A stretch of DNA of 64,000 nt from Climacium dendroides (GCA_950106755.1 OX467089.1:23293345-23357344); one strand, 5' to 3'. Shown: positions 1 through 14,500, counted from the stretch's first letter. Numbers and translations: made by a program. Notes: generated from the sequence alone by a model not told the origin.

Positions 1-880
1 CAAGATGAAAAATCTATTGAATTTATTGCTTCAGAATATTGAATTACAACATTTCAATGCTATGAATAAGTTGACAATGGATACATAATGGAAAAGCTTT
101 GGTGAAGAAATTGGCTAGATTATCTATTGATATAATCTTGTTGATTTCAAGTGCTTGGTTCATAATCAAGTCATGGATATAACTAAAATGTTTTGGATCA
201 ATATGTTTAGTTTGATCACCCTTAACAAAATCTACTTGCATTTGTGCAACATAAGCATTGTTGTCTTTATATAAGACAATTGGAGAATCATCATGTGGTA
301 ATCCGTGGTTCGTTGAAGTAAATTTATTAATAGATCTCAACTAGACGCATTCTTGAAATGTCTCATGTAAAGCAATAATTTTTGCATGATTGGATGATAT
401 TGCGGTTATTGTTTGTTTTGCTAATTTTTAAGATATTGTGTTATTGTTTGTTTTATTAATTTTCAAGATATTATAGTTCCATGTTGTACGAAAACATAAC
501 TTGTTTGAGATTTGGTCATTTGGCCGTTGCAAGATCAAATTTATAGCAAGCATTGACATATCCAACCAATTTGGGGTTTATTAATTGAGTGTAATGTAAT
601 CCCAAATCTTTAGTTTCCTTCAAATAACAAAGAATGTATTTAATACCATTCCAATGTCGTAGTGTAGGATGAGCACTATGTCTAGCAAGAATACTAATTG
701 CAAAAATGCAATATTAAGCCCTATAGATGTAATCAAATATAATAGTGCTCTAACCACAACGAAGTATAAATATTATTCACTCAATGGTTCCTCATTCTCC
801 TTGTAAAGGCAATGAAAATCATTACCTTTGTTGTTACAAGAAACCATAGGTGTGAAGAGTAGATAGGCATTTGTCATATT
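1..880 (-). pseudogene. Ty1/copia retrotransposon remnant, RNase H end of pol
   Basis: Reading the minus strand from about 860 down to 44 gives the C-terminal end of a copia polyprotein in broken frames. Recognisable pieces in order are ARHSAHPTLRHWNGIKYI (pre-RNase H segment), a NPKLVGYVNA segment, SSNHAKIIALHETFQECV, and YKDNNAYVAQ...KGDQTKHIDPKHF...IDNLANFFTKAFP. These match the known order of copia RNase H motifs. Several stops interrupt it. One is a TAG where copia proteins carry Trp (ECVWLRS), explained by TGG to TAG. The frame ends at 44. No LTR was found in the window, so the element is truncated or continues to the left. Family assignment is firm; the copy cannot encode a working enzyme. 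Confidence 0.88.
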
Positions 881-3800
881 AAATATATATAAGCCATTTG
901 TAAAAAAAAATGTTGCCATCTTTTAGATGAAGAACTTACAGGCCAATATAAAATGTAGTTTTGTTAAGTAATTTTATCTCAAACTTGCAAATAAGGAATT
1001 GAGTGATTGCAATACATGTAGATTTGATTCCCACAAGGTTCAAACCATCAATGTATACTACAATGATCACAAATTCGTATTTGTCTTGTTTGATAGAAAG
1101 ACATGGACTCATTGAATAATTTATATAGTGACCTTCAATAAGATAGACCTTTAATAGTTGATATTATATACATTCAAATTGTTTAAGATTATATAATGTT
1201 CGTGTAATTTGAAGCCACGGTGTTTGCTTGGAATGAATACAACTTAATTGGTACTTTTGGGACTAGGTGGAACTTACAAATAAATATGGATACTATAAGA
1301 GCCATATAAACAAGAAATTATTACATCCATGAAACACATTTTAAGGATGGTATATACTACCAATTCAATCAAATATAAAAAAATAATAGAATCTATAATT
1401 GATAAATACATAGAATCATAAACTTTCATGAATATGTAGAATCATAATCAATACTAAATTTTCGTGAATATATAGAATCATAATCAAAACCAAAACACAT
1501 GAGATATTTGATCGGTTTTTTTTACGTTTATTATAGTGTGGCTCTTTACAGAATGAAAACTTTTGGGCAACACCTTTAAGCTTCAATTCTAAAATCATGT
1601 GGGATTTCAATTGGTGATGCACTCACTATTGCATTAGTTTATGGATGGCATTTTTGTGGAAAAGTACAATTCAATGATAAATGGGCATACTTAACTATAT
1701 CAACAATGCACATTATTTTGACATAAGACTTAACCCTACATTCTTGATCTAATTTTTTTTTTACAAATGGAGTGTGTACTATGTTTTGTCCATTGCCATT
1801 ATTGCTATATGATTGTAATAATGAGTTTGGTATTACCAATTCTTATTTTGACTCATTACCAATGTTGCCATCATTGTCACATGTTTGTTTAACCAAAAAA
1901 GAGGTTTTAGTGTTGGCATTACATTACTAGTTGATTATGCTATTTGGAATAGCCACACATTTGATCCAATTGCAAAGCAAGTGGTTAATGCTACACAACA
2001 AGTTTGTGAAGGGAATTTAGACTTTAGAAGCCATTACATTGCATCAAATGAAGAAGATCATGTTATTTCTAAAATAGTTCAAAAAAATATTGGCAATCCA
2101 TTGAAGAGACAAAGGATTGCAAATATTCATATTCATGGCTTATTGGCTTAGAATGAAGTCACAACAAAAGGTTGGGTTCTCTTATTACACTTGGCAATCA
2201 CACATTTAGTGCCTCTAACAACCTTGCATTGTGGAATTCAATCATGGGCCTATTGCCTATGTTTAATCCATTAGCATGACAAGTTTTGTGATTTCTTGCT
2301 ATGCATTGTTTTACAAAAGAACCACTTTCTAACTTGAAAGATTTTCCACTCCAAGGTTTCAATTATAGTGTACTCTTTTGAGTTTGGGATGTATGCATTT
2401 CTACCATTCAACATATAGTGATTTCTCTTTCAAGGCCTATTTGTGTCCTATACCATTGCAAAGTTTAAAACAACAATTACTTGATATGGTTGCAATGGTG
2501 CAATTCCAAACTATATTTCAAATTACAATATAAACTTTAAGTATTATCAACATCCTTCATAAAAACAACTTTATACTTTACACAAGGAGAACAAGTTATG
2601 CAAGATATTGGTGCATCACATGTCATTCATAAAGAATAAAATGTACACATTTTTGAAATTACTATTATTCCTTCTGTGGCAAATGTTCTAGCTCCAACTT
2701 CACAATACTCTACATTATCACCGAATGAAGCACTATTGGCTATGGTAAAAGGTGAGCAAATTGGATCAAAGTTCATATGTAGATTCTGATTTTGGTACTT
2801 GCAAAGAATTTGAATCAACAAAAGGCAATGATGTTGGTTAATTTGCTATTATTTCAAGTTCAACTCGGGGCTCAATTTGCACTATAAGCTTTGCAATTGG
2901 TCTGGATTTGCAAAATAAATCTCAACTATAGGATATATTGTATGTGAGATTTAACACAATTCACAAATCCTAAATGTGAAATTTAACACATGATTGTTTT
3001 AGTATATATGGATTGTTAAATTTGTCAAGTTGCTCTACTAATTGTCTCTATTGCAATTAGATCAGTCAACTTGCCACCAACCACCAACTACTCTATCAAC
3101 TTGACCAACCTTATTGTAATCCATCAATTGCATAGGGCTAATATGTTTTCATTTCATGTAAGGAAATGTTTAGGTTTTATGACTGGACAATGATCTTATT
3201 TAGACATGTACAACAATTGGACTTGAGTCAATTAGATAATGGACCCAAATTCTAATAGAATTTAGACGTTACTAAATATTAATGGTATCAATTTTCCACC
3301 ATACTGGAGTGACAAATTGACTATGTTTCATTTTCAATTACAAACCTCTTAGACTTTATAATTGTTCACAATTAATTTTGTCAATTTGACCCAGTTGAGT
3401 TAAGCAATCAATCAAATTTCACATACATTCTTCAACATGACGGAATCCACATCACATGTATTCCACAATTTTACACTTGTGAAATTATTAATACAAATTC
3501 ATTGTTTCATGGTTCACTTACCTTCAAAGTGTTCAAAATTTCACTATGTCAAATTGATTTCCAACAATCTTACAAGTAATCACATAAATACATAATATAG
3601 GAATTTTGATTATCTTATTCTCTTTAAACCATTAATTCAAACAATTGGACTGGTGATTTACAATTCTTATTCATATTCATTCTCAATCAATTAGACACAC
3701 ATCTGTACTTGCTTCGATTCGACACACCAACTAGTTCACAGTTCGAGTTGACAATCAATTAAACACAGTATAGTAACATGATATTAATTCGACTAATCCA

Positions 3801-4083
3801 CAACTTAAATACAGCATATCGATCACGGAACACAAGATAATTTTCTGTCAACTTGACCATGCTCTCAGACATCAAAACATCAATGTATGATTATTGAAAA
3901 AAATGGATCAGCACAATCGCAACTGCTGCGACATATCACACAGTCAAATCGATAGACTACAAATCCATGCAACGAACTCACACACAATTCACAGCAATCA
4001 AATTAACATTTGCAGACATACATTAGTCAACAAGTGAGTGTGTTAACGCTATGCTTATCAAACTGCTTGCTGTCGATTTGCTT
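881..4083. other. AT-rich stretch without a recognisable gene
   Basis: Only short unsupported reading frames are present, for example an 88-codon plus frame at 1885-2151 with no recognisable motif. The right third (about 3650-4080) is richer in TCGATTTGAC-like words that reappear to the right of the CACTA element (22040-22260), so this is probably the sequence that the element entered. Confidence 0.5.
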
Positions 4084-4086
4084 TTG

Positions 4087-4102
4087 CACTGGGAACTTTG
4101 AA
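4087..4102 (+). repeat. Left terminal inverted repeat of the CACTA element
   Basis: CACTGGGAACTTTGAA, a perfect 16-bp match to the reverse complement of 22022-22037; identity stops at the 17th base. Preceded by the TTG target duplication. Confidence 0.9.
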
Positions 4103-4245
4103 GTGCCTAGCCGGGGATAGACACGGGTCTTCTAGCCCCATTTCTAGCCCCACTTAGCACTAGTTCAAAAAGGGGGTGGAGCTAGATTTTCTAGCCCCAT
4201 TTTCGTACCAGAGGCTGGGGCTAGATTTGTTGAGTAGTCGGGACT
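4103..4245 (+). repeat. Left subterminal repeats (CTAGCCCC words)
   Basis: The words CTAGCCCCA and GGGGCTAGA recur in both orientations at about 4129-4221, in a GC-rich block against an AT-rich background. Similar words (AGGGCTAGATTTTTGAG, TCTAGCCCAGGGG) occur in the opposite subterminal region at about 21960-22018. CACTA elements typically hold short subterminal repeats bound by their accessory TnpA-like protein; that role here is inferred. Confidence 0.6.
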
Positions 4246-4312
4246 AAACATGCAAAATAGTCAGGGATAAATCACAATTTTCAAAAAACAATGTAAATGT
4301 ATTTTAGACAAA

Positions 4313-4550
4313 TTGGATGAATTGTAGACCTTTGTGGATGAATTTTAGTCCTTTTTGGATGAATTTAAAACCTTTTTGGATGAATTTTGTTGGATATTTG
4401 GATCCAAAATTTTTAGAACTTGGATGAAAATTTTCTTGAAATGGATGAAATCAATTGCTTTGGATGAATTTCTTGATATGGATGTAGGAGAAGAAAATTG
4501 TACAATGGATGAATTAAAGCAAAGTTACATGATGAAATTGAATGAATGAG
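4313..4550 (+). repeat. TGGATGAA-type short tandem repeats
   Basis: TGGATGAA recurs about every 21-22 bp at first (TGGATGAATTGTAGACC, TGGATGAATTTTAGTCC, TGGATGAATTTAAAACC and so on), then irregularly to about 4550. The same octamer dominates two other loci (40790-41170 and 51410-51610). Confidence 0.7.
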
Positions 4551-4599
4551 TGGTTAAACAAAATTATATTGCAATTTGCACAAATCAGAGTACACCTTC

Positions 4600-7500
4600 T
4601 GGAGTCTACCTACAATAACATTAACTGGAGCAACATAAAACCTAAAAATGAAGAGAAACTCTTCAATTCTAAAAAACCTACGTGCACGATACTTGGTAAT
4701 TTTGCAAACAGCTTCATAATGAAGTTATCAAAATGATCTAGCACCTCCACCCGAGACTTGCTTTGCAGAACAAATGTACGTAAGCAATCTTGGTCGTTGA
4801 ACTGGCCATCATGTAGCACCTTTTGCATCTGCAATAATCGTGCAACAAATTTATTATTAAGTCTATCCACATGAAAACCTCAACAAAATCTTTACCCCTC
4901 AGTGAATTGGGGGTCTCTTGCTGCACTTTTAGTTCCTCTGTGGACTTCTGATGCTTGGGACCCAAACTAGCATATAAAATAGATTTATACCCAGAAAAAG
5001 CTAAAACAAAAGTCTGAAATAATTAACCAAGTTTCAGAGACATGTTTCAATGCTTTCTAGGGAGACAAAACAACACAAGGGATCACACCAAAAGATTCAG
5101 CAAATTTGTCAAGACAAACTCGTGAAGATAAAATTGAGGAATGAACCTGCACAAGAGTAAATGGAAGCGCAACACCCCCATGTAGACTTGAAGTATTATC
5201 CTGAGGAAGCCATTCATTGTAATACAACAAATTACGCAAGCCTATCATTTGCAAAAGTCCTCATACAATTGGTCACTAAAGTTGGAAGAAACTTGATTAG
5301 AATCCACCATCAAAGAAGGTTCCCACATACGAACTTATAATGTACATCTTACCTATAGAAATGCCAACAATTAGTGATGACTGACCACTTGGTAATGGAA
5401 ATTCAAAGCAAAATCAAATACCTGAGATTGCAAGTTGTGTACATAGGCTACACTTCCTAAAAACTCCCTCTTATTTGCATGCCTTCAGCTTGCAGTAATT
5501 TACTATTAGTTTCTACAGATGAGTCCTTTCCTATCCAATGTTTCTCGTAGAGAGGATCAATAATGCCTTCCACAAACTTCATAGTAGGAAACAGAAGGAT
5601 GTTGTTGAAAAAAGCAGCAGTAGATGATAGGAGAACTACAACAGCTAAGAAGCAACAAATAGAGTCACGGTCACTTTGAGGTTTGCCACATCGTCAACAC
5701 TGGCAGATGGAAGCTCCTTCCATTGAATATCTTTTTTGTCCTCAAAAATGATATTCATGGCCCTTAGCACATTAAGGGCATCAAAAACACACTGCCCTAT
5801 ATATTTTCTCATCATATTGTTCCTACCCAACACGGACACCAACACTGTTAGGTCCTGAAGAGAAAAGTCAAATAATCATAAGAGACTCAATTTTGTTGGG
5901 AAGTATGTACATTTCCACAAAATCATCCTAGATACAATTTTCAAAACGATAAAATCTATGTGTTATAAAGCATGGTCTCTCCTCTATTCCCATCAGTATC
6001 AAAAGTGGTAATTAAAAAAATTCTTAAATTCCACTCAGTTCGCAGCAAAATAGTATTGAATGCTTTGAAAGTTACTTTCTCTGTAAAAATCACGGGAACA
6101 TGAAACTGTCCGTCATATTGATAACCTGAGTTTGTTCAAAACTGAGATATGCATCACCTCACTACTCGATGGAAAACAATAAATAATTGCATAAGCATCA
6201 ACATAACACAAGGATCCATACAATTCTACATAACAGCTTAATGAAATGGGGACAAAAACTGATCAGGAGAGACGTGAGGACTATCCAGATTAGTAAATTT
6301 GGCAAGTAATTCATCTGCCACCTATAGAATGGAATAAGCACATTCAAAGTGGACTCATGACAAAAATACTTCCAATGTGGTCTACAAAACAAATATTGTT
6401 AATACACAAACAATATTTTAAGCATCTACAACATTTAAAACGTGAAGACAAGTTGATTTGAGATGTAACCTCACCTCATTGTAAGTCATCTGTCCCTTCC
6501 TCTCCACTTTTCCGCATTCTGGTTTGTTCCTAAAAAAAACAATAAAAGACCAAAATAGTACAAGGTATAAATCAAGAAAGAACATTGCATTACTTTGCAT
6601 ACCCTCATGTAATACCTACATGTACACACTTGTATCCTTCATCACAAATAAAAAGGAAGCAAAATTCCATTGCCAATACGATTGGATTTGGTGCAAGAAA
6701 ATGAGGTCAAATAATTCGGGCGGCGTGGGGTTCGTATGTCAAACTCCTCTTTGTACGAACGTCCCTATTCAATTAACAAATGCGCATGATATTAATTTTT
6801 TCTCAAAGTAGCAAAAGTAGAGGATGAACGCTCACCTTCCATACTGCAGTTATGAAGATCCTTCCCACACTTCCCACCGCCTGTAGTTATTTCACCTTGT
6901 TCCTTCTTCCCTCTTCAATCAAAAAAACGACAAAACAATGATGAGAAGAAATAGAAGAAGACCACCGTCCAAAAAATTATCAAAGGATACTAGCATGCCC
7001 ATCATGACTTCAAATTCAGGGCATGAAAACAATTAATACCCTAAAACTTGAAAGCTAATATAATCAACATCCACACTGCAACCCTCGAGAGTTAGCATTG
7101 CTATTGACCACATTCCAAGTTTTTGATAAAGTGCCCACAAGACCGGAAGCGGAAAAATGCTTTGGACCCAAAAAAATCTGAACATCAGCCATGCTAGTTG
7201 GTTTCGCAACTAGGTTAGCAATAAAGCTATCAATCGGCCTAGCCACCCTTCCAATACCATAGCCTCCAATAATGAGTGCGGTCCCAATCGATATTCTCAC
7301 CAGAATGTAAACCTGGATTTGCATCATTTCTGAAAAATAGCCCTTCAATCATAGAATACCTTATTAGAAGTTTAAAACTGTGACCGTCTGAAGTTGAATT
7401 CCTGGTCCCCATTGACACCACTGGTGCGAAGAGGCATATCTGCAAACACTCCAGCATCCCAACATACGAGGTTCACAATTACAGTCACATTAGCGGTCAC

Positions 7501-8014
7501 TGCCATTGCTTCGGCCAATTGCATAAACACATTTTTCATCTCAGGTTTAAGGAGGTAGTCATCTTTGATGAAATTGATAGGGAAGAACAAGGTCATTGAT
7601 TACCCTTCAAAACCTAGTAGATGATGTTTATATAAACAGCAGTAAACCTCAATGTTAGTGTAGCACATATTCAGTACAACAATTTGACCACATATAAACT
7701 ACCAGATATTGAGTACTTCGAAGATGGTTATATGAAGAATCAATCATATCCTGCATTGTTGGAATGGGTAGTACAGAGTGCACATTTTATGCTGAAATTG
7801 GATTCTACCACATACATGTGATGTCTATCCTTCATTCCAGCAAATAAAAGCTGTAAATTGTTCAAAGGAGCAAGCTTGCTTTGGTTCACCTGTGAATTAA
7901 CCACCAGTACTATTTATTAAGAAAAAAAACAAAAACCACAAAACAAACACATGAAACTCAAGTATCCTACATTTAAAATAGAAAAACCTTCCATGTCCTA
8001 CCATTTCATTTAGA
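4600..8014 (-). other. CACTA interior with minus-strand exon-like segments of unknown identity
   Basis: No single long frame exists, but several minus-strand open segments look exon-like: 7596-7372 (contains MKNVFMQLAEAMAVTANVT), 7348-7064 (contains ISIGTALIIGGYGIGRVARP) and 5845-5645 (contains VLRAMNIIFEDKKDIQW). They could be downstream exons of the gene starting at 9017, or a captured host gene. I do not recognise a family and cannot establish the splicing. Confidence 0.35.
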
Positions 8015-9017
8015 TTAAGATTGACTTTTGCTGCTCCATTGATGACCTTTGTCGCGAAAGTATTTAGCCACCAACACCAAACGTGCTTTGAAACTGAACT
8101 CCCTCAATGTTCTTGAAGTAGGGAAAGGCTTTGGATTTTGGGTCAAATTTTTCTGAGACATAAAAGCTTCCAATTGAGAATACATGTCATCCACATCGGT
8201 TAGTCCCATTTCATTTAAGACAAATGCCTCTTCATCGTCTTCAGAACCGTCCCCTCCCAATGAACCACCAATAGCTTCTTCAACTACGTCTTCACCACCC
8301 ACCCCTTCAGAACTTGCAAGGTGATCTTTCCCTACTGGTCTTTTGAAAAACCACATGGGTCCCAGTTGTGATTGGTGTCTTCCCCCATCTGCTTGAGCAT
8401 CATGGGATCCCTCCACGGACTCATCGGTCCCTGTTCTTTGTAGCCGTCTTGCTTTCTGTCGTTTATATTTCAAATGTTTCTTTAAACTCCTATAAACATT
8501 ATCTTTCGACCATTTAAAAGATTCATTTCTATCTTTGAACTTTAATTCTTGTAAAGCATTTATGTTGTCATCAATAATTTTATTTATAGCTTCCCTTATT
8601 CCTACATCTTCTAAAGAGAATGTGCCCTCGGGAAGAATACCATTTTTTTGTCCCTCTTCTATCCATTTTTAAATTTGTTTAATGTTATCTATTACTATGT
8701 TGAATAGGCCAATTTTTGCGTAATGACAACTTCCCATAAACCTTGTTTGCCTTTCTATTCTTCATGGGTGGGGGATTAAAAATAGTGTTATAACTTGAAG
8801 ACCTCAAGGTAGGGTTCTGATGGATAGATTCTATGTGAGCAGGACCTCTCAAATCTACAATGGTGTTAACTGGTACTTCTCTATTATGTTCCATCCCTTC
8901 ATTTCTCCTTGAAATAACCTCACATTCCTCTCTAGGAGTTCTACATTGCATACAGAAATTAGCTGCATTATTAGGAAATTCAAAACCACATTTCATGCAA
9001 AAACGCCCTCGTTCCAT
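8015..9017 (-). pseudogene. Zinc-ribbon accessory protein of the CACTA element (TnpA-like position), broken
   Basis: The start at 9017 gives MERGRFCMKCGFEFPNNAANFC, with a C-x2-C-x10-C-x2-C zinc-ribbon within the first 25 residues. After about 8720 the frame shifts and an in-frame TAA occurs near 8669. A coherent frame then runs to 8015: KWIEEGQKNGILPEGTFSLE, a lysine-rich helical stretch (FKWSKDNVYRSLKKHLKYKR), an acidic linker (EDVVEEAIGG...GSEDDEEAF), and a C-terminus with KARLVLVAKYFRDKGHQW. It is transcribed away from the transposase, inside the same element. By position it could be the second protein that CACTA elements carry to bind subterminal repeats, but no domain confirms that. Product unknown; coding nature likely. 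Confidence 0.5.
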
Positions 9018-11521
9018 GACTGGAAAAAAACCCTAAAATAAAACATTGAGACTTTAATCATAAAATACAGTGCATTTCCAAATGTTTTTTTACTATAATT
9101 ACTTGTTTTACTTCAATGATGCCAGACCTACATCTTAGTGTGTACCTGTCACGCAAAACTTGCTAATAATTGAAGACCTTCAACACTAACACCAACAATT
9201 GAAGTAAATAGATGAAGCTCACATAAATTCAAGTGCACACAACTTCAATTGCAAAATACACTTTGATTGAAAAAAAAACTTTCACTGCACCTGATGCTCT
9301 GCTGAATGCTGTTATAGTCACGGACTGGACTTTCAATTCCTAAAAATGTATAGCCGTATAGGTCCTACAGATGCAATATCTCAATTGCCTACAGTAGGCT
9401 CTAGCATAAACCTCAAATTTCGAAACCTATCAATAAAAGAGATAGTCAAAATCAGCTTAAAGCAAGTTCAACAAAAACAGTACATGAAGTATGTGTTCCA
9501 TGTTTCTCTTCCCATTGCTTTCTTTCTACCTACAGGGTGAAATAAACAAATTCTGTGGAAGTAAATTGTAAGGAATAAACCAAATTTGAAATAATATTGA
9601 ATGGGTATACTTTCTGTAATGCCTGTAATTGTACATCTTAGAAGTTGGAAATCTCTTCGATTACCTCCAAGTCCCTTCAAGGTTAAAGGTTGTCTTATTG
9701 ATCTTAGATAATCTCGCATAGGCAAGGATAATTTCCCTTGGCTTGAAAAGACCCTTCTATTGTATTGTCCGGAAGCATATAGAAAAGCACCTACATACTT
9801 ACTCTCTAATTTCCCGACATGTTGCACCTCTGCAAAAATTGTTTTGGAAGCAAATATTTTAGCCCGGAACCGTCAAAGCCTTCCCACCATCGACTTCAAT
9901 TAAATAAGTGAAACTCAATTTGTAATATGTGCAAATAAGAGAAACATGCAAAAATTCCTCCACAAGAACAGGTGACTAAAATCTTCATCTAATCTGCCAT
10001 AAGTGCGTAACCCACTGATTCAACAATATCGATTAAGACGCATCCCTCCTAAAATTGATAATTAGTTAATTGGCAAACATTAACAACTTTCACAGTGAAA
10101 ACTCAAATTTCTTGTTTGTGGCGACTTTAATAACCGTATGACAAGGTCATTCCTTCAATTGCAAAACCTAGTGGCCACTGGGATATATAATTGCCTGCAA
10201 GTTAGTAATTAATTGGCAAGCATTTCACAACGAAAGCAAAGGCGCAAAAAGTAAAATATCGCTCAACGTAGTGGAACGCAGACACCAGAAATCAAACATA
10301 CCAATCAGTCGAAAGCTAATTGGCGCTGCGCTAATTTGGCGTCGAGGTGTTCACAGTCCGGCCCAATGTCTGCAGTACAAACATTGAGAAACAAATTGGA
10401 AATAAGAATAGTACCGTCTATCCTTGAAAATCAACATGCCCTTGCCTTCTGTTAACGCAAACACTAAACCCCCTAAACGAAACCTTGCAAAACATAAAGC
10501 GAAAAAGGACTTACCTTTTAAGCTTTGGGAGTTGCCGCAACTCCTAATTTTGCTGCCTCAACATGGACAACTCTGTGTTTGCCTCCTTCATCAACATTGC
10601 ACGCAGGTTCATTCACAGATTAGTACTGAGCCACACAAATGATGGGCAAAATTTTTGGCTAAGCACGATGTTTATTACCAAACCACAAACCAACAGTTGT
10701 CTTCAAAATAGTGATTCCACTGATATCCTAAAGGAAAGGACGAGCAAAACTCGGGCGCCCTGTACCTGCCCTTCTTTCACTACTTGCCCCCGTCGCCTTC
10801 CCAGCATGGAGTGGCCGCGCAATCCTCCACGCTACCGATTGGCATAGCCCAGCCCTCCTCAAAATTGCCATCAATAGAAAAAACACATTTGTTGCAATAA
10901 CTTTTTGACCATGCAATCAAATGTTATAAATTAAATGGGCATTAGAACCACTTCCTGGGTACATGTTCTATGAAGATATCTAAGGAAATGAAAATAAAAA
11001 TAAATATTCAATTTGCACTGAGTTTCTTGAAAAGAATATTTTGCTGAAAATGGCGTTTGATCCTACAAGGATTAAGCCTTGGTTTTAATACATATGAAAC
11101 TTTGATGAGTATGTATGTGCCACCAAAAAAATTTATGACATTGAAATTTCTATGAATATGGTTTCCAATTTCATTTTTAATTGAAGGATGAATTTGTGAG
11201 TTCAACTCTTTTTACTTTTTGCATAATCACATGAGAAAATAGTCAAGGAATAGATGTACTAAGATTAAAAAAATGAAGTCCAATTAGAAAGTGAAAGATA
11301 CACTTAATTGTTGAATTATAAAACACTTTCTAAAAATAAAAGGTTGCTTAAATGTAAAAGATTTCAGGAATATAAAAGTTCTCTAATATATAAACTTTGT
11401 TTCAATATTGGTTCAGGCATATACTTTCATTGAACTCACTTTAGACAATCAACTATTTTACATTTATTAGTTTCTTAAACCTCTTATTATTTTCCTGTAC
11501 TTATAATTTTGCATCTCTATA
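9018..11521. other. CACTA interior between the divergent genes; no firm gene
   Basis: A minus-strand 119-codon frame at 9468-9827 (contains LPMRDYLRSIRQPLTLKGLG) is the best open stretch but matches nothing I recognise. A GC-rich patch lies at 10735-10855. The region should contain the promoters of the two divergent element genes; no specific site could be assigned. Confidence 0.4.
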
Positions 11522-14500
11522 ATGGATTCACAACGTGATCGGCAAGTGCGTTGTGAATGTCAAAAGTGTAGACGATTTACAATACGTGGTGTTCCAATTG
11601 ATTACAGAATGATTGATCACCGGACACAACGAGCTCATTAGAGAATTGAAGATTGTTTGCAAGAAGAAGTGAATGTGTAGGGAACAACTTCTATGGAACA
11701 TGATTTCCCTGTCAATGAGGACTTAGAAACACAGGAACCTACTGAATTTGAAAGGGAAGCATCTTCCCAACCCCCTTTGGATGTTGGAGAAGAATTGAAT
11801 GAAGATCCATTGATTCCTTTGAAAGAAGTATTAAAAAATAGAATAATTCAAGTGCAAGAAGTGTGGGACAACAAAGGAATGTCTATAGATTTGCAAGACT
11901 ACATATTAAAAGAATTATTTGGACACCTTCTTGACAACAATGATTTCTTCGACTTCAAATATGAATATGGACTCGGGGCGCTTCTTAGAAAGATGCCTTT
12001 AAACTGGACAGGCAATCTTGAAGGACCTTCATCAACTCCCTCATCTTTTAAGCGTTTGATTAATTTGTATAAAAGATGGGGTCTTGTAGGGCCAAATCGA
12101 TGGCGGATGTGCTTGGGTACCAAGGAATACAACCACGAGCCACTAAGTTTACCACCAACTGAAGAAGATATGTATGATGGTAGTGTATTCATACAATGTT
12201 CATGTGTTCTTTCAAAAGACAAACGTACTTGTGTGAATTGTATAGAACGTTGTACCCATTGTGGACAAACAAGGTTTCAGATGATTGCATTTGATTATCT
12301 TCCAATTGCAAAGCAACTATCGTCCATTATGGAATCAAGGACTTTATGTTATGAAATTTTAACAATGTGGAGAAACCGACACGCATGGTTGACTGCAAAC
12401 AAAGCTCCTCAATGCATAAGGAATTTCTGGGATGGTGAGAAGAGTAGAGAATACCAAGATTTCTGGAATCTTCATAGGCAATGGGAATTGCCGATAATTT
12501 ACTTGAATGACAAGTGTCGAATGTTGTATTGTGCCTTTCCAGAAAAATGTGATGAATTACGTCATGGATGGAATAATGAAAGGGGATATTACAAGTTCAT
12601 TTGTTGGAAGTGTAAAAGCATTATAGAAGCCCCCAAAGTCTTGGAAAATGGAGACCCTCGCAATATTGCTCTAGGAGCACATTGGGATGGCTTTAACGTC
12701 TCAGGTAAGAAGAAGCGAGGTTGTTGGGCTATGGAAATCAGTGTTCTAAATGCTAGAACTTCATCCAACATATCATTACTACCTGCTTTATTCATCCCAT
12801 TGGGAGGTCATGAAACATACATAGTTGAATGAATGAAACCAAATATTTCTGCTTTCATTCAACCTTTTGTTGAAGAACTTGAAGATTTGTTCTTGAAGGG
12901 TATAAACTGTCGATACAATTATCCAAGTCGGCGGATTAGCAACATTCTTTCTACAAATGAAACCCCAACCATTGGAGCTATATTGATGTTATTTATTGGA
13001 GATCATCTTGCACAATGCAAGATATCGAATTTCAAATCTTCAGGGAAGTCAACATGCAGAAGATGCAAAATGGATTCATCTGTAAATGAAGATGGAAGTT
13101 ACGCTTATGGAAACAACACAAGACAAGTACAAAGTCCACCTTTGAAACGAAGTGCTTCAGAACTTCATGCAAGTGTTCGATGTTGGCGAGTATTGAAAAA
13201 TGATCTAGAAGCAAGAACACAGCATAGTATGGAATCATGAATATTAGGTGATTCAAAGTTGTGGCAGTTGTTTCATTTGTATAGGTTTGACTTGTCACAG
13301 GACTTAGTGTTTGATGTGATGCATATTGCTGGCCTAAATTTATTTAAAAATTACACTGCGAAGTTGTTTGAAGATATTGAAAGGCATCAAAACAGACGTG
13401 CTCTATTCGAAATGGTTACATCATGCTGTAACTATGTCACAGAGGCTCGACCATTTGAATTGAGACAAGGACAATGGCCTTATGACCCCGTCAATGACCA
13501 TAGAAGATATACTGCTGAAGAATATCAACACTTTGTTCTTTGGATGCTTCCAATCATACTTAACAAATTGAATGGAAGACCCTCTGAAGAACGGTGTTTG
13601 CTAGGACACCTCCTTGTAGACATTGGTCATTACTTATTTGTTCGTACAAGAAGTGAAGGTTGGACAGAAGATAACCTCCATGTTGTTATGCTGCTTTTTC
13701 AAAAGTGGCGTGTGCACTCAGAAGCAATTGATGGGCCGAATGGAAGGTCGTTGGAGCATGTGGCGGGAGCAGGTCACATTTTGGATGATGTAAGACAATT
13801 TGGGCACTCGGATGTTTATTGGTGCTTTCCGTTTGAACGGGAGGTGCAAATTAGAAATCGGTGGAAGCTTCATTTATAAGGAATTGTTTGCGCCGGTTGT
13901 TTCAAAAGGTTAAAATTTGCATACAAACAGAAAGTGATGGATTAGAGAGCACTGAATGAGCATTGGCCAAAGTCCATGATGTAATGATGTTACTTGAAGG
14001 CACAACTCAAAATCATGAAGATGATTTCCCATGTCCAACTTGGCATCACAATTGTTGCTTACATGTAACTTCAAAATGGAAAACATTTGATGTGTCCAAA
14101 TCCTTGATGCAAGCACCTCAGGATTGCGCTTGTATTCTTTCAGCAAAAGAAAAAGGAATTCTTATCAGCAATAACATGAACAAGCATGTAGAAGCTTCCT
14201 CTATTATTTGGACTTATTTACGGAATCGTATATAAGGATTGGAAACTATTCGTCCTCCACTTGTCCTTTTTCATAAAAGGTGCATGCATGTTGGGAAGAA
14301 TCCTATACAAAAATGGCGATGATGTGGTTGTAGTGAACGATGAGGTACATGGAACCCCATATAAAGGTAGAATCATAGAAATTTTCAGTCATGAACACAA
14401 TGGAAAGATACAAGTATATTTCTCAGCAAACTACAATCAGCATTGTTTACAATTAGTAAATGGAGTGCAGATTGATAAGGTGGATCCGAGCACGGGCATG

